A DNA stretch of 64,000 nucleotides from JALZMG01 sp963844915 (GCA_963844915.1 CAWJQF010000013.1:558001-622000), one strand, 5' to 3'; counted from the first letter of the stretch, positions 45,535 through 56,696 are shown. Translations and numbers: made by a program. Notes: a model not told the origin generated them from the letters alone.

Positions 45535-46509
45535 GGAGGCGCTGAGGCGACGAACCCACGCGTGGACTCCCACCTGCACCGTGGTCCACGCAAGACCTGA
45601 CGAGCATGACGATCTTCGACGGCTGACTCTGCGTGTCAGCGACGGGTGAAAATTCAGCCGTCGTTGACACTGCGAGGACCTGACATCAGGAGTTACCGAC
45701 GTTCGGCGCGGCCGCCCGGGATTGCTGGCAGCAAATGTCCAATGCCCGTCGTGCGCGCGATCGGCGCTCAGTCGCCACAGACCCTTCGCACCGGACATGC
45801 GGCGGGCGGTGTCCGAAAACGCCGCCGATAACGCCGACGGCCCGCGTCAGCCATCGCCGGATCGATGGCGCTGCGCGCGGCCGCCTTCATGGCGTCGAAC
45901 CGCGCCACGCGGCGTCCGAGTAACGCGAGCTGTTCGCATCGTGACGCGTGTCCGGTCCAGCGGGGCCAAGCACCATCGGGGCCGACCCTGACCGGAGGCC
46001 GGCTGAGTCCGGCCGGTACGAGCCGTCACCGGACGGACGTCGTCTCACCGCGTCAGGCCTGCTGAAGGATCATGGCCGACCCAACCCGACCCGGCATCAG
46101 ATGAACGGCCCGGGAGCGATTCGAGATTGCTGCACAACAGCGACTCGTCAGCACCGATCAGAGCGCCCTCCGCGGACCTCGCGACACGGCCGGGCCGTCA
46201 GGCGCGGGTCATCCACGGGCTTGGCGAAGCCACGGATGAAGACGAGGCGACCTTGCCGAGTCCTTCGGACAACGCGGCGCCCGCCACGAGGACAGGTACG
46301 GACGGCCGACGCCCACGTCGTCGGGGTTTGACTGTGGCGGCAGTCGGCGAATGTGTGGCGGCACCCGTGCCAATGGCATTGCCAATGGATCGGCCGAGAA
46401 CCCATCGGCATTGGCCACCACGGCGCAACATCAGGCGGACCGTCGAGTAGCATCAGCCCTGCTCAGACCACACGAATCGTCATCTGACAACACGGGTCGG
46501 ACAGCCCTG
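45535..46509. other. Gene-poor stretch
   Basis: I see no convincing gene in about 975 bases. Open frames here overlap in several directions and lack ribosome sites or protein-like sequence. It contains a near-perfect inverted repeat at 45632-45669 (GTGTCAGCGACGG and CCGTCGTTGACAC, one mismatch, around GTGAAAATTCAG), which resembles an insertion-sequence end, possibly IS21-like. That reading is weak. Confidence 0.4.
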
Positions 46510-46558
46510 CTCACGCTCTCAAGGTGAGGGTCGCGGGTTCGAGTCCGTCGTCCGCTCC
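46510..46558 (+). other. tRNA-like 3' fragment (possible attachment site)
   Basis: CTCACGCTCTCAAGGTGAG is shaped like an anticodon arm with a CUC-containing loop (as in tRNA-Glu), and GCGGGTTCGAGTC then CGTCGTCCGCTCC like a T arm and acceptor 3' strand with one base lost. No matching 5' half lies upstream. Integrating elements often carry such tRNA 3' ends. Confidence 0.4.
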
Positions 46559-46610
46559 GGTCGAACCACCTGCTCAGGAGCGATTTCTTGGTCGCCGAAC
46601 GGGTTCCCTA

Positions 46611-46859
46611 CTACGGGCGCGAGACACCGACCAATTGGTGGTCCAGCGCCATTGCCCAACCAGTACCGTCAGCGGCGATTGGCCACGACCATCCGGATCG
46701 ACGGATCACGTCGGTGATCCGGCGCCTCCGTCCCTGGTACTCGATGACGTCACCCGGCTGGATCTCGTCGGCGTGAACCCTGACGGTCACATGCGTCGAG
46801 CGGCCGTTGTCGCTCAGGGCGCTCGTGATGAGCTCGACCAGCTCGTCTAACTTGCTCAT
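46611..46859 (-). CDS. Small hypothetical protein
   Basis: An 82-residue protein starting MSKLDELVELITSALSDNGR, then a compact beta-rich region (HADEIQPGDVIEYQGRRRRI, WSWPIAADGTGWAMALDH) that looks like a folded barrel. The ATG at 46859 has GGGGGT upstream. No family name is recognised. The 690 bases between it and the next small gene hold no gene I can support. Confidence 0.55.
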   Translation of the reverse strand: MSKLDELVELITSALSDNGRSTHVTVRVHADEIQPGDVIEYQGRRRRITDVIRRSGWSWPIAADGTGWAMALDHQLVGVSRP

Positions 46860-47555
46860 GACCACTACCCCCATCTAGGAAGGTCATTCCTCTTGGATGT
46901 GGCGTCAGCCACCCGTAGTTCAACGATCGCGTCGGCCGCATTTCGTGTCTTCGAGGGCAACCACCATTTCAAGCCCCAGCTACCAGAACTCGCGATGCCC
47001 CGGCAGGCTTCAATACGTCCGACGCGGCCCGACGCGATCCTGGAATGGTGCGATCTTGGACTGAACCACTCGCTCACGTGATCCTCGATCCCACACGCGC
47101 TCGTCGACCGCCGCCGGCAGACCACATGTTCGCATCGAGAATGGCGACAGGCCACCGACCAAGAAACGCCATCCGCGTCGAACCGGCGACTGCTCGCAAC
47201 TCTCCGCCGCCGCTCGGCCCCCTCCCGTTTTCGCGATGCCGAGTTCGGTGACAACGGCGACGAGCACAGACGGCCCACGCGAATCGCCTCATCCACGAAG
47301 AGCGCGACGATCAGATCCCAGCCGAGCCGACGGCGTCACACGCGCTCACGTCCTCGGGTTCGGGGCGCCTGGCCACGCCGTCGACGAACTCGCGAGCCCA
47401 CCCGTCTATCCGTCGTTAAGCCCCGACGCGACGCAGCTCACTCGGTGCCCGGTTGGCGAGACGGTGCGCAGGTTCGACTTCCTCGATGGTCAGGTGCACG
47501 GTAGGCAATCCGGCGCCGCGTGGATTCTCGGGGATCAGTTGCACGCCCAGGACAC

Positions 47556-47783
47556 TCACGCCGCTCGACTGCTGCTTGGGCGGACCGCTCGCCCAACCTC
47601 CCAGACATCCGTGATGGCGTCGATCGGCACGAACAGGTCATCACCACCATGGAGAACCCATGCGGTAGCAACGCGGCGAGAGCAGGAGACGAGCTGGCAA
47701 TCGTTGAGCCGAGTTCCATCGACTAACCCCACACACACGGCTCTGCCAACCAGCGCTACCAGCCGACCTCTCATGGATTCCAT
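47556..47783 (-). CDS. Small Sm-like or beta-barrel hypothetical protein
   Basis: A 75-residue protein: MRGRLVALVGRAVCVGLVDG, then TRLNDCQLVSCSRRVATAWV, then DDLFVPIDAITDVWEVG. The alternation of short strands, with a V-x-L-x-D-G turn, recalls Sm/LSM-like barrels, but no family is certain. I choose the ATG at 47783 because GGAGGT stands seven bases upstream; the frame is open further back to a GTG at 47882. Confidence 0.5.
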   Translation of the reverse strand: MESMRGRLVALVGRAVCVGLVDGTRLNDCQLVSCSRRVATAWVLHGGDDLFVPIDAITDVWEVGRAVRPSSSRAA

Positions 47784-47958
47784 GACCTTGACCTCCAGAT
47801 GTGCGACCACAGCCCGGATGCTCGCGCCGTACGTCGCCAACGTCTGCGCTGCCACCAGGAGTTGCGAGATCAGGTCAGCCACAGTCTGAGCTTCCTGCTA
47901 CCTGCAACGCAGTGCGAATGCCTCATGCTGCTTCGCGGCGGGTGGCGACTCGGGTGGC

Positions 47959-48089
47959 TGACCGGCTTCATCGAGCTGGTGACGACCGCCATCGCGAACG
48001 CCCAGGCCCGAGTCGAGCTTCGCGGCTACGCGGAGGAGCAGGCCGCCCTGCGCCCGGCGGTGCCAGAACCGGTCGAGGTCGCCGTCTAG
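47959..48089 (+). pseudogene. GAF-domain fragment
   Basis: IELVTTAIANAQARVELRGY followed by AEEQAALR is the C-terminal helix of a GAF domain and the linker helix seen twice in the sensor remnant at 54.5-56.3 kb. Nothing upstream in the frame is GAF-like. It lies directly before the IS481 remnant, so the parent gene was probably broken by it. Confidence 0.6.
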
Positions 48090-48132
48090 TTGTACCCGGC
48101 CATGACGTTGGTGACGGTTCGCTGACGTGAGT

Positions 48133-48184
48133 GAAGACCTCCGGGCATTGTGGAGATAGCCGTCTTCACAAACCGGAGGTCTTC
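48133..48184. repeat. Inverted repeat before the IS481 transposase
   Basis: GAAGACCTCCGG (48133-48144) and CCGGAGGTCTTC (48173-48184) are exact reverse complements. The right arm ends at the transposase GTG, so this is either regulatory or part of the element end. Confidence 0.5.
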
Positions 48185-49160
48185 GTGGCTCACCGTAACG
48201 CCCGTCTCACGTTCCATGGACGTCGTCTGCTCGTCGAGCGTGTCGTGGACGAGGGCCAAGCCGTGGCCCACGTCGCCAAGGCGATGGGGGTCTCGCGCCA
48301 GTGCGCGTCATCGCTGGGTGCGCGCGGTTCAAGACGCCGAGGGCGACGCCGGGCTGCACGATCGCAGTTCTCGCGCCGCACTCGATGCCGACCCGCACCA
48401 GCGCCGAGGTCGAAGCAGCGGTGCTCGAGGCTCGGCTCGAGCATCGTCGTGGCCAGGACTGGCTCGGCCCCGAGCTCGGCGTGCCGCCGCGGACGGTGAG
48501 GCGGATCCTGCGCCGCCACGACATGCCCCGCCTGTGCCGAGCTGCGACCCGCTGACCGGCGACGGTGATCCGGGCCTCGAAGACGACGCGGTGCGCTACG
48601 AACGGGCCCGGCCCGGCGAGCTGGTCCACATGGACGTCAAGAAGATCGGCCGCATCCCCGACGGCGGCGGCTGGCGAGCCCACGGCCGCGAGATGGGCTC
48701 CACCGCCGCCACGAAAACGGCCACGGATCGGCTACGACTACGTCCACTCCCTCGTCGACGACCACAGCCGGCTCGCCTACTCCGAGATCCACGACGACGA
48801 GCGCGGCCGACACCTGCCGCCGGGTTCTTCGACCCGAGCCGTCGACTACTTCGCCGCTCACGGCATCACCCGCATCGAACGGGTGATGACCGACAACGAC
48901 TGGAGCTACAGCCACGCAGCAACGCCCTCGCCGCCGTCATCGACCAGCTCGGCGCCACGCCACAAGTTCATCAAACCGCACTGCCCATGGCAGAACGGCA
49001 AGGTCGAGCGACTCAACCGCACGCTGCAAACCGAGTGGGCCTACCGGCAGGTGTTCACCACGCAACGCCGAGCGCTCAGCCGCCCTGGCACCATGGCTCG
49101 ACTACTACAACCACCGACGACGCCACAGCGCCCTCGGAGGCCTCCCACCCATCAGCCGCT
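48185..49160 (+). mobile_element. IS481-type transposase remnant, several frameshifts
   Basis: From GTG 48185: MAHRNARLTFHGRRLLVERV with AHVAKAMGVSRQCA, the IS481 helix-turn-helix. Further conserved pieces follow in changing frames: LEHRRGQDWLGPELGVPPRT, then GELVHMDVKKIGRIPDGGGW and YDYVHSLVDDHSRLAYSEI (first two catalytic Asp residues), HGITRIERVMTDNDWSYSH, and CPWQNGKVERLNRTLQTEWA (the DDE Glu region). At least five shifts are needed, so it is inactive. The 3' end runs into a PucR-type gene fragment. Confidence 0.85.
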
Positions 49161-49452
49161 GTCCTACTATCTCGACTCGGCGCGGGCGTGGGTTGCCGAG
49201 ACGCTCGGTCCGTTGGCCGCCGCGTCGGAGCGCAACGAAGGACTGCGCGAGACCGCACGCGTGTTTCTGCGGACCGGAGGGAACTACGCGGCTACCGCGT
49301 CCGCACTGATCCTGCACCGCAACTCGGTGCAGTACCGCGTCCGCCAGGCCGAGGAGCAGCGCGGCCGACCATTCGCCGAGGCCTGTCTGGACGTCGAGCT
49401 GGCCCTGCTCGAGTGCCACTGGCTGGGGCCGGCGATCCTCAGCGCTGACTGA
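49161..49452 (+). pseudogene. C-terminal fragment of a PucR/CdaR-type regulator
   Basis: About 95 codons in one frame ending at a TGA at 49452. ARVFLRTGGNYAATASALILHRNSVQYRVRQAEE is the helix-turn-helix of the PucR family (HTH_30), normally the last 60-70 residues of a 400-500-residue protein. The rest is missing; the IS481 remnant abuts it. The joined frame is an accident of fusion. Confidence 0.75.
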
Positions 49453-49593
49453 CCGCCGCCGGTCACCGATCTGAGTTCAGGCGACAGGACTGAATCGCAC
49501 GATCGCGCGTTGTGACGGACAACGCCGATCGCGATCGTTGAACTCGAATTCCCCCTGCCTGAGGCGAAGGCCCGAGCCGCTGAAAGCGCGCTG

Positions 49594-49908
49594 ATGATGT
49601 CAGACAACTGCGGCACCGACGCGAGGACCGACCCTGCTGAACTCGACGCAGCCGAGGCCGAGCTGGCTGTCGCATGTGTGGGTTGGCGGCGTGATCGAAG
49701 GTGCGTCGACGTGAACGATCGACAACTTCGGGATCCGCACCCCGCATGCCTCGCCGCACAGCATCGATACATGGTGTGCTTGATTGATCATGGTCTGATA
49801 GGCCGCGTCCGCACGCTGGGTGATGCCGGCGGTGCTGACCTTGCCTTCGACTTGGATTCAACCGTTCGCTGGGGGTGCGGTCCTGGGCACAACTGCAACG
49901 GCGGCTGA
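49594..49908 (+). CDS. Doubtful small hypothetical protein
   Basis: A 104-residue open frame from ATG 49594. DPAELDAAEAELAVACVGWRRDR looks helical; the rest has no recognisable pattern and several Cys and His. No good ribosome site is seen. The flanks 49453-49593 and 49909-50129 hold nothing I can support. Confidence 0.25.
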   Translation: MMSDNCGTDARTDPAELDAAEAELAVACVGWRRDRRCVDVNDRQLRDPHPACLAAQHRYMVCLIDHGLIGRVRTLGDAGGADLAFDLDSTVRWGCGPGHNCNGG

Positions 49909-50129
49909 TCTGGTCGCACCCGGGCGAGAACGTCATCCACCGCGTGCCGCCCAAGCCTTTCGTCGGCGCCCGGTGACCATCCCCGCGGGTTGCAGCTAGC
50001 TGCCAGGAACGACTTCCGGATTGCGGTATCAGGAACGCCCACTGGTCGGGTAGATCCGGCCGGCGAACGGCGCGACTGTGGTCCGATGCTCAGGGAACCC
50101 GCCTCGGCAGGTGCTTCGAGGAAGGACTC

Positions 50130-53100
50130 ATGATCGTCGACGCATCCCCGCCCCAGCTGCGCTCCTCCCTCCGCGCGGATGGGGTCGCCCGGCCGGACGA
50201 CCGTGTGGAATCCGCCCGTCCCACGGTCCCGGCCGGGCACTGCCAGCAGATGAACGGGTCGCACAATGAGCAGCTACGCCGGCACTGCCGCGTCGAGTCC
50301 AGAAGCATCGCGTCTAAGGGGCCCAGCCCGTCAAACCGCGTGACAACGCTGCGCCGATCCGGCCTCATCGTGCGTGGTCGGGAGTCGCAGATGGACGCGA
50401 TCCGCCGACGCCTGCGCGACGCCGAGAACGGATCAGGGTCAGTCATCCTCCTCGAAGGCCGCGCCGGGTTCGGCAAGAGTCTCCTCCTTGAGGAGACAGC
50501 CCGTGGCGCCACCGGGTTCCGCGTCGGCTCGTCGCGTGCCTTCCCCGGCGACGACGGGGGATCGATGGCTCCGTTGCTGGCCGCACTCTTCGGCAGTGCG
50601 TCTCCACTCATCGACCGAAAGCTGATCGACGACGAGCGCATCGTCCCAACAGAGACCGTTGACTCCATCGACTGGCTTGCAGACGCCCTCGCGGCGGCGG
50701 CCCGACAAGCGACCGCTCGTCGTCTCCATCGATGACGCGCATTGGATCGACCACGGGACTGCAGTCGCTTTACGGATCCTTCCAGATCGGCTGGCGAAGC
50801 TACCGATCGTCTGGATGCTCGCGTTCCGATCGAGCGCGAGCGCACAAGAACAGCTTGACCTCTTCGCTCAACTGAACAGTCTGGGCGGGGAGCACCTCAC
50901 ACTCCCACCGCTCGAGGATCACGCGGTCGCGCAACTGATCACGGACATCGTTCGAGCAAAGCCATCGCCGGGCCTGCTCGAACTCGCGGCTCTCGCCGGC
51001 GGAGATCCTTCACTGAACGTCGAGCTCGTGAATGGCGCCGACGACGAGTCCCTGCTTCACATCAGCGCCGGACGGGCCGAGCTGCTGGACCTCCGAGTGC
51101 CACTCAGGGTCCGCGACGTGACGCATGCTCGACTTACCCCTGTCTCGCCGCTCGGTCGCCGCACGGCGGCCGTGGCAGCCGCGCTCGGAACGACCTTCTC
51201 GTTCGATCACCTCGCGGCCATGCTCGACGTACCACCAGCAGCTCTCCTCGAACCCGTCGAGGAACTGGTGAATGCAGAAGTCCTCGCTGACGTCGAAACG
51301 CACTTCGCGTTCCACAACGAGCTGCTCCGTGAGGCGGCAAGCGGCACCGTGTCGTCCACGGTCCGCCACGCTCTTGCGCGGCAGGCCATCGACATACTGC
51401 TGAAGGCGGGCATGTCGCCGATCGAACCTGCCAAGCGGCTCGCGACAAGCGCCGAAGTCGGTGACCGCGTCGCCGTGTCGACCCTGATCGCCGCCGCCAG
51501 GGCCGTCAGCACGTCCAACCCCGAGGTGGCGGCCGACCTCAGCCGACGGGCGGTCGACCTCACCAGTCCGACCGACGGGCTGCGTCCGTCGGTGGTGGCC
51601 GAAGCCGCTGTCCTACTGCATGCCGCAGGTCATACGGATGATGGCATGGCCATGGTCAAGAGCGTCCTCTGTGAGCGTCACGACGCCGAGGGAGAAGCGC
51701 AGCTCCGGCTGAGCATCGCTCGCATGTCCGATGTCTCTAGTGCAGTGCGCATCGACGCCGGCCGGCAGGCGCTGGCGGTCCCAGGACTCGGCGTGGATCT
51801 CCGCGCCAAGCACCTGTCGCAACTGATCCTCAACCTGGCCGAGAGTGGGCAGGCGGACGATGCACAGGCGTTGATGCCCGAGGCCGACATCGCCGTTGCT
51901 CGAGGCGGCGATGGGCAGACTTCCAACGTGCTCGAGCTCGCGAAGGCTCAGCTCGCCCAGCTCAGCGGCGACTACCAGGGCGCGCTCGCGCGCCTCGAGG
52001 CGCTCGACCTCGGACTGCGCCGCGACGATCGCACGGCGTTGTGGGTTGCGGATCTACGCCGCGCCGAAGTCTTGCTCGCAGTTGACCACCCGGAGGTTGC
52101 ACTCGAGCTCGCCCGGCAGTACGGCGCCATCGCCAAGCGCGACGGCCATGTCCCAGCTGCCAGGGCTTGGCAACGGTTCCTCGGTCGGTGCCAACTGCAT
52201 GCCGGTCTCATCGGGGACGCGGCGGCGACACTCGGCGATGACTCGAGGTACGGACAGCGCGCGGTGCCAGCGACTCCGACCGATGGGGCGACCCTCGTTG
52301 ATCAGGTACGCGTCGCGATCCACACGGGCGACCGGACCGGCGCGAGGGCATTGGCGACGGGCGCCGCGAACGCACCAGTGGATGGCGTACCTGAGCTGCG
52401 GCGGCAGGCGACGTGGGTGCTCGTACTACATGCAATGGCCGAGGGAGATCCGAAAGAGGCGCGAGCGGCGCTCGCGGAGTTGGGGCGGGGCCCCGACACT
52501 GGTGTGCTTCCGATGAAAGCTGACTCAGCCGACCACGTGCAGCTCGCCCGCATTGCCCTCGCGTTGGACGACCACGAGCTGGCCGGAGTCGCTGCCGACG
52601 CGGCAGACCGCAAACAGCGCCGCAACCCGGAAGTGGGCTCGATCGCGGCCGCCGCGGCGCATGTTCGTGGTCTCGTCCGGGGCGAGCTCTCGGAACTCGA
52701 GGCTGCGGCGCAGCTACTCGCCGGTGGGCCGAGGAGGCTGGCACGCGCATCTGCACTCGAGGACGTCGGCGTCGAGCAGGCGCGTCGAGGGGACGACGAG
52801 CTTGCCATCGCGGCATTCGACGAGGCGCTCCGGCTGTACTCGGGCGTTGGCGCGAGCATGGGATGCCTCGCGGGTGCGCCGCCGGCTGCGCGATCGTGGG
52901 ATCCGACGCCGACTCGTCAAGTCGGACCGCCCCGCCACTGGGTGGGACGGGCTCACCGATTCCGAGGTCGCGGTTGTCCGCCTCGTAGCACAGGGGTTGT
53001 CGAATCGAGCCGCGGCGACGCAGCTGTTCGTGTCGCCGCACACCGTGAGCATGCATCTGCGTCATGTCTTCACGAAGCTCGGCATCAACTCTCGGGTGGA

Positions 53101-53140
53101 GTTGACGCGACTCGCTGTCAACCATGGGGTCGCGCACTGA
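50130..53140 (+). CDS. LuxR-type ATPase regulator (LAL/MalT-like), two frameshifts
   Basis: About 1,000 residues if repaired. ATG 50130 follows GAGGAAGG. An AAA-type ATPase starts near residue 78 (VRGRESQMDAIRRRL) with Walker A LLEGRAGFGKS. Near 50695, in a run of GCG triplets, the frame shifts and Walker B continues as RPLVVSIDDAHWIDHG. A long tetratricopeptide-like helical region follows. Near 52850 the frame shifts again to RAWDASRVRRRLRDRGI and the C-terminal LuxR helix-turn-helix LTDSEVAVVRLVAQGLSNRA to 53140. These large regulators bind an inducer and activate genes. Two response regulators follow. Confidence 0.82.
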
Positions 53141-53183
53141 CGAAAAGCTGCGCCGCTCGATCGCATGGCGGATAATGGCCGGC

Positions 53184-53873
53184 ATGCGGGCAGAGACGAC
53201 GGAGCCGTCCGCAGTGAGCGCAGACGCGATTCGCGTCGTGCTCGGCGACGACGACGTGCTGCTGCGCGAGGGACTCGCGAGCCTGCTCGAGCGATCGGGC
53301 TTCGACGTCGCCGGCCAGGCGGGCGACGGAGTCGAGTTGCTCAGGTTGGTCCGGGCGATCCAGCCCGAGTTGGCGATCGTCGACATCCGGATGCCTCCGA
53401 CACACGCGAATGAGGGCCTCGAGGCCGCCAAGGTGATCCGGCAGGAGTTGCCTGTGACGGCGATCATCGTGTTGTCCGCGTACGTCGAGCTGGACGACGC
53501 GATGGAGCTGTTGGCCGGTGGCGACCACGTCGGTTACTTACTCAAGAGTCGCGTGACCGACGTCGCCGCGTTCATCGAGACGGTCAGGCACGTCACCGCC
53601 GGTGCGTCAGTGGTCGACCCATCCTTGGTCCAGGAGCTGGTCAAGGCGCGACGGCGACGTGACCCGCTCGACGCATTGACGGCGCGTGAGCGAGAAGTAC
53701 TCGAGCTGATGGCTCAGGGCTCATCGAACGCCGGCATCGCCCGCCAGATCTACGTCTCTGAGGGCACGGTCGAGAAGCACGTGCGCAGCATCCTCAGCAA
53801 GCTTGATCTGCCGGAGAGCAACACCACCCATCGGCGAGTCTTGGCGGTCCTCAGGTTCCTCGACAGTCGCTAG
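53184..53873 (+). CDS. NarL/LuxR-type response regulator
   Basis: A 229-residue response regulator. The receiver starts IRVVLGDDDVLLREGL with the acidic pocket, the phosphoacceptor Asp is in AIVDIRMPPT, and the conserved Lys is in YLLKSRV. The HTH is LTAREREVLELMAQGSSNAG followed by EKHVRSILSKL. I choose ATG 53184 since GATAAT at 53171-53176 could be a -10 of a leaderless transcript; ATG 53175 and 53124 are alternatives. Its stop shares CTAG with the convergent next gene. Confidence 0.85.
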   Translation: MRAETTEPSAVSADAIRVVLGDDDVLLREGLASLLERSGFDVAGQAGDGVELLRLVRAIQPELAIVDIRMPPTHANEGLEAAKVIRQELPVTAIIVLSAYVELDDAMELLAGGDHVGYLLKSRVTDVAAFIETVRHVTAGASVVDPSLVQELVKARRRRDPLDALTAREREVLELMAQGSSNAGIARQIYVSEGTVEKHVRSILSKLDLPESNTTHRRVLAVLRFLDSR

Positions 53874-54250
53874 TCCGCGGCGTGCCGCTCTCGCCACCCC
53901 AGCAGCTCGAGTACGGCTTCGGCCGAGAGCAGCGACTTCGACACGAACCCGCGTGCGGAGCTCGCGGCGATGATGTCTTCGAGGTCGCGCTCGTCGTGGG
54001 CGGACATGAGGATCACCGGCCACCCCCGGCCCGTTCCGACGGTGACCAGCTCGGCAAGGTCGAAGCCGCTGTCGTCGCCGAGGTCGACGTCGATGAGCAC
54101 GACGTCCGGGTCGTGCTCCTCGGCGAGCCGGATCGCCTCGGTCGGATTGGAGGCAACGCCGGTCACCACCAGGCCCTGAGTCTGCAGAAGGTCACGAATT
54201 GCGCGGCCGACGGCGGCGTTGTCGTCGACGATCAGGACGCGCGTGGACAT
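53870..54250 (-). CDS. CheY-like single-domain response regulator
   Basis: A 126-residue receiver with no output domain. RVLIVDDNAAVGRAIRDLL carries the acidic pair, VVLIDVDLGDDSG the phosphoacceptor Asp, LMSAHD the Thr/Ser position and GFVSKSLL the Lys. It may be a phosphate relay or sink of the neighbouring sensor. The start MSTRVLIVDD (54250) is preferred to one four codons earlier. The 218 bases after it up to the sensor gene hold nothing recognisable. Confidence 0.87.
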   Translation of the reverse strand: MSTRVLIVDDNAAVGRAIRDLLQTQGLVVTGVASNPTEAIRLAEEHDPDVVLIDVDLGDDSGFDLAELVTVGTGRGWPVILMSAHDERDLEDIIAASSARGFVSKSLLSAEAVLELLGWRERHAAD

Positions 54251-54468
54251 TGCCCATAGCATGCTTTTTCATTCGCCGGCCGACATTGCAGCTAGCCGGA
54301 AACGCGTCGCTGCACGTGCCACCCTCCGTGTGCCGGTCACCTCACCAGCCGTTGACATCAACGATCACGTCGACATGACGGGAGGTGTCGACAGCGCTGG
54401 TCGGAGCTGGACAAGGCTGAGAAGCTGATCCGCGTGGTCCGTTGCAGACGCATCGGGTCGGGACGACA

Positions 54469-56350
54469 ATGTCGCAAGTGGGGTCGAGCGGGCCATTCGA
54501 CACCGAGCTCGTGCGGCTGTTCGACAAGGCGGCCGATCTGTTCGGCGTTGCCGGCTTCGACGGGCACTTGAAGCTCGTCAACTCCGCGTTTCGCGCGAAC
54601 GGTCGGCTACTCGAAGGAGGAGCTGCTGGGCAGGCCGTACCTCGACATCGCTCACCCCGACGACGTGGAGAGCATCGGCCAGGCGGTGGCGGGACTCGCA
54701 CAGGGAGTTGATGTACGCGGTCTCGTCACGCGCGTCGTTTGTGCTGACGGCTCGGTGCGCTGGATCGACTGGAACGCGATCTCGCTCCCCGGGGAAGCGT
54801 TCATCTACACCTTTGGCCGAGACATCACCGACCGTCTGTGCGCCGAGGCAGAACTGACGGCCCTGGTAGAGGAGCAGGCCGCGCTGCGGCGCGTGGCGAC
54901 GCTCGTGGCCAAGGGGGCGGCGTCGAGCGAGCTGTTCTCGGCGGTGAGTGGCGAAGTCAGTCGGCTCTTTGGTCTGGTGCCGGATGCGACGGGCGGCGGC
55001 GCCGTGGTCCGGTTCGATCCCGGCCCCGAACTCGTCCTGGTGGGGATCTCGTCGGCCCATCGCCCGCGTCCCGCTGGGGATCGCGTTGGGATCCTCCCGA
55101 CATGTGGGTCTCGACCCGCGTGATGCGTACTGGGCGGCTCGGCACGCCTGGATGAGAGGCGACCTCAGGGCCGCCCAGGATTCCGACGCCGAGTGGTTCC
55201 TCGGAGTGGGCATTCGATGCACGGGTCGGTAGCCCGATCGTCGTCAACGGCCGGCTGTGGGGGGCGATCACGGTGAACTCGACTGCGCCGCTGCCGCTCG
55301 ACGCTGCTGCTCGGCTCGAGAAGTTCACGGAACTGATCGCGACTGCGATCGCAAACGCCGACTCGCGTGCTGCGCTGCGCGAGCTGGCGGACGAGCAGGC
55401 GGCATTGCGCCGGATTGCGGAGCTCGTCGCCGCCGGTGCACCGTCGATGTCGGTGTTCGCGGCAGTGGCCGAAGAGGTGGGGCGGCTGCTCGCCGTCGAC
55501 CGCACCTTCGTCATCCGCCTCGATGACGCCGAGAACGTGACCGTGCTCGCGGCGTGGACTGGAGACGGCGCCGTGTCGTCGTCCGAGCTCCCAGTGCGCC
55601 GTCCCGCTGGTCCGATCACCCGACGCATCCGCGAGACCCACGCCCCGGTGCGGTTCGACGCGTATAGCGTCGAGCCCAGGGCCGCGTACGAGGACGGACT
55701 TCGCTCGGTCGTGTCGGTTCCAATCACCGGCGCCGGCAAGCTGTCGGGGTTCGTGATCGTCGCCTCGGTGACCGACACGCCGCCGCCACCTCCACCGAGG
55801 AGCGCTTGTCCGACTTCACCGATCTGCTCAGCACTGCGATCGCCAACGCGGAATCGCGAGAGTCGCTCGCCAGGGTCGCGGAGGAGCAGGCGGCGCTACG
55901 GCGCGTCGCCACGCTGGTTGCGCGTGGCGCCGCCCCGAGCGACGTGTTCGACGCCGTGATCAACGAGTCGGCCGACCTCGTCGCGGCCGACGGTGTGCTC
56001 CTCTGCCGCTACGAGCCCGATGCGGAGATGCTCGTCGTCGCCAGCTGCGGACTCAACTCGTCGGAGGTCCCACCCGACACGCGCCTTCAACAGAGGGCGA
56101 GAACGTGGCGGCCATCGTCCGTCGCACTGAGTGCCCTTGGCGCCTGGAGCAGTACGACCCGTCCGACAAGAGCCGGATGGCAGACGTCGGCAGGCGACTC
56201 GGAGTGCGCGCAGGTGTGGGCGCACCGAGCACGCCCCAGCGGATCCATCTCCGCTCCGACAGCCGGCCACTGCGACGTCAAGACCGCGATGCCAATCCGG
56301 CTTCGAGCCGCGTGGTCACGACCAAGACGCCGATCCCCGACCCGCTAGAT
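54469..56350 (+). pseudogene. PAS-GAF-GAF-GAF sensor protein, fragmented
   Basis: From ATG 54469 a PAS domain begins (FGVAGFDGHLKLVNSAF), shifts frame near 54600 to YSKEELLGRPYLDIAHPDDV, and is followed by three GAF domains in several frames: ATLVAKGAASSELFSAVSGE at 54.9 kb, LWGAITVNSTAPLPLDAAAR and KFTELIATAIANADSRAALR at 55.3 kb, and ATLVARGAAPSDVFDAVINE at 55.9 kb. Linkers repeat the EEQAALRR helix. Shifts occur near 54600, 55075, 55200, 55795 and 56095. No histidine kinase or GGDEF domain follows. The 340 bases after it hold no clear gene. Two response regulators just upstream suggest they were partners. Confidence 0.75.
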
Positions 56351-56696
56351 GTGGGTGCCGGTCGCCTTGTTGACGCGTCGTCGGCGCTCAGCGCGGTCGC
56401 CGCCTTGACGTGTGCGATCAGTTCCGCCGCGCCCGCGACATGCTCACCATGGGCGTCGAAGCCTTGGCCGAACGGCACGCCGTGAACTGCCGGCATCTGG
56501 CGAGACGGCCCGGAAGCGCACCGTGGAAACGGGCCTCGACCTCGATCAGTTCCCGTGAAGTTGGTGAGCACCAGCTCGCCGGACGCCCACGCGGCGCGGT
56601 TGCCGAAGCTGCAGGGGTGGTCGGTGATGACGAAGGTGCTGGCGCCGATCCGGCCGGGCCGCCGCATCACCACCTCGTCGTGACGGGTGCGCCGTC

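Noticed and set aside
45948..46453. Small proteins on both strands near 46 kb
   Set aside because: The overlapping frames are rich in Arg, Trp and His without any fold-like pattern, and none has a ribosome site.
46865..47555. Open frames of 60-145 codons on both strands
   Set aside because: No motif, no convincing start, and mutual overlap; treated as non-coding or decayed.
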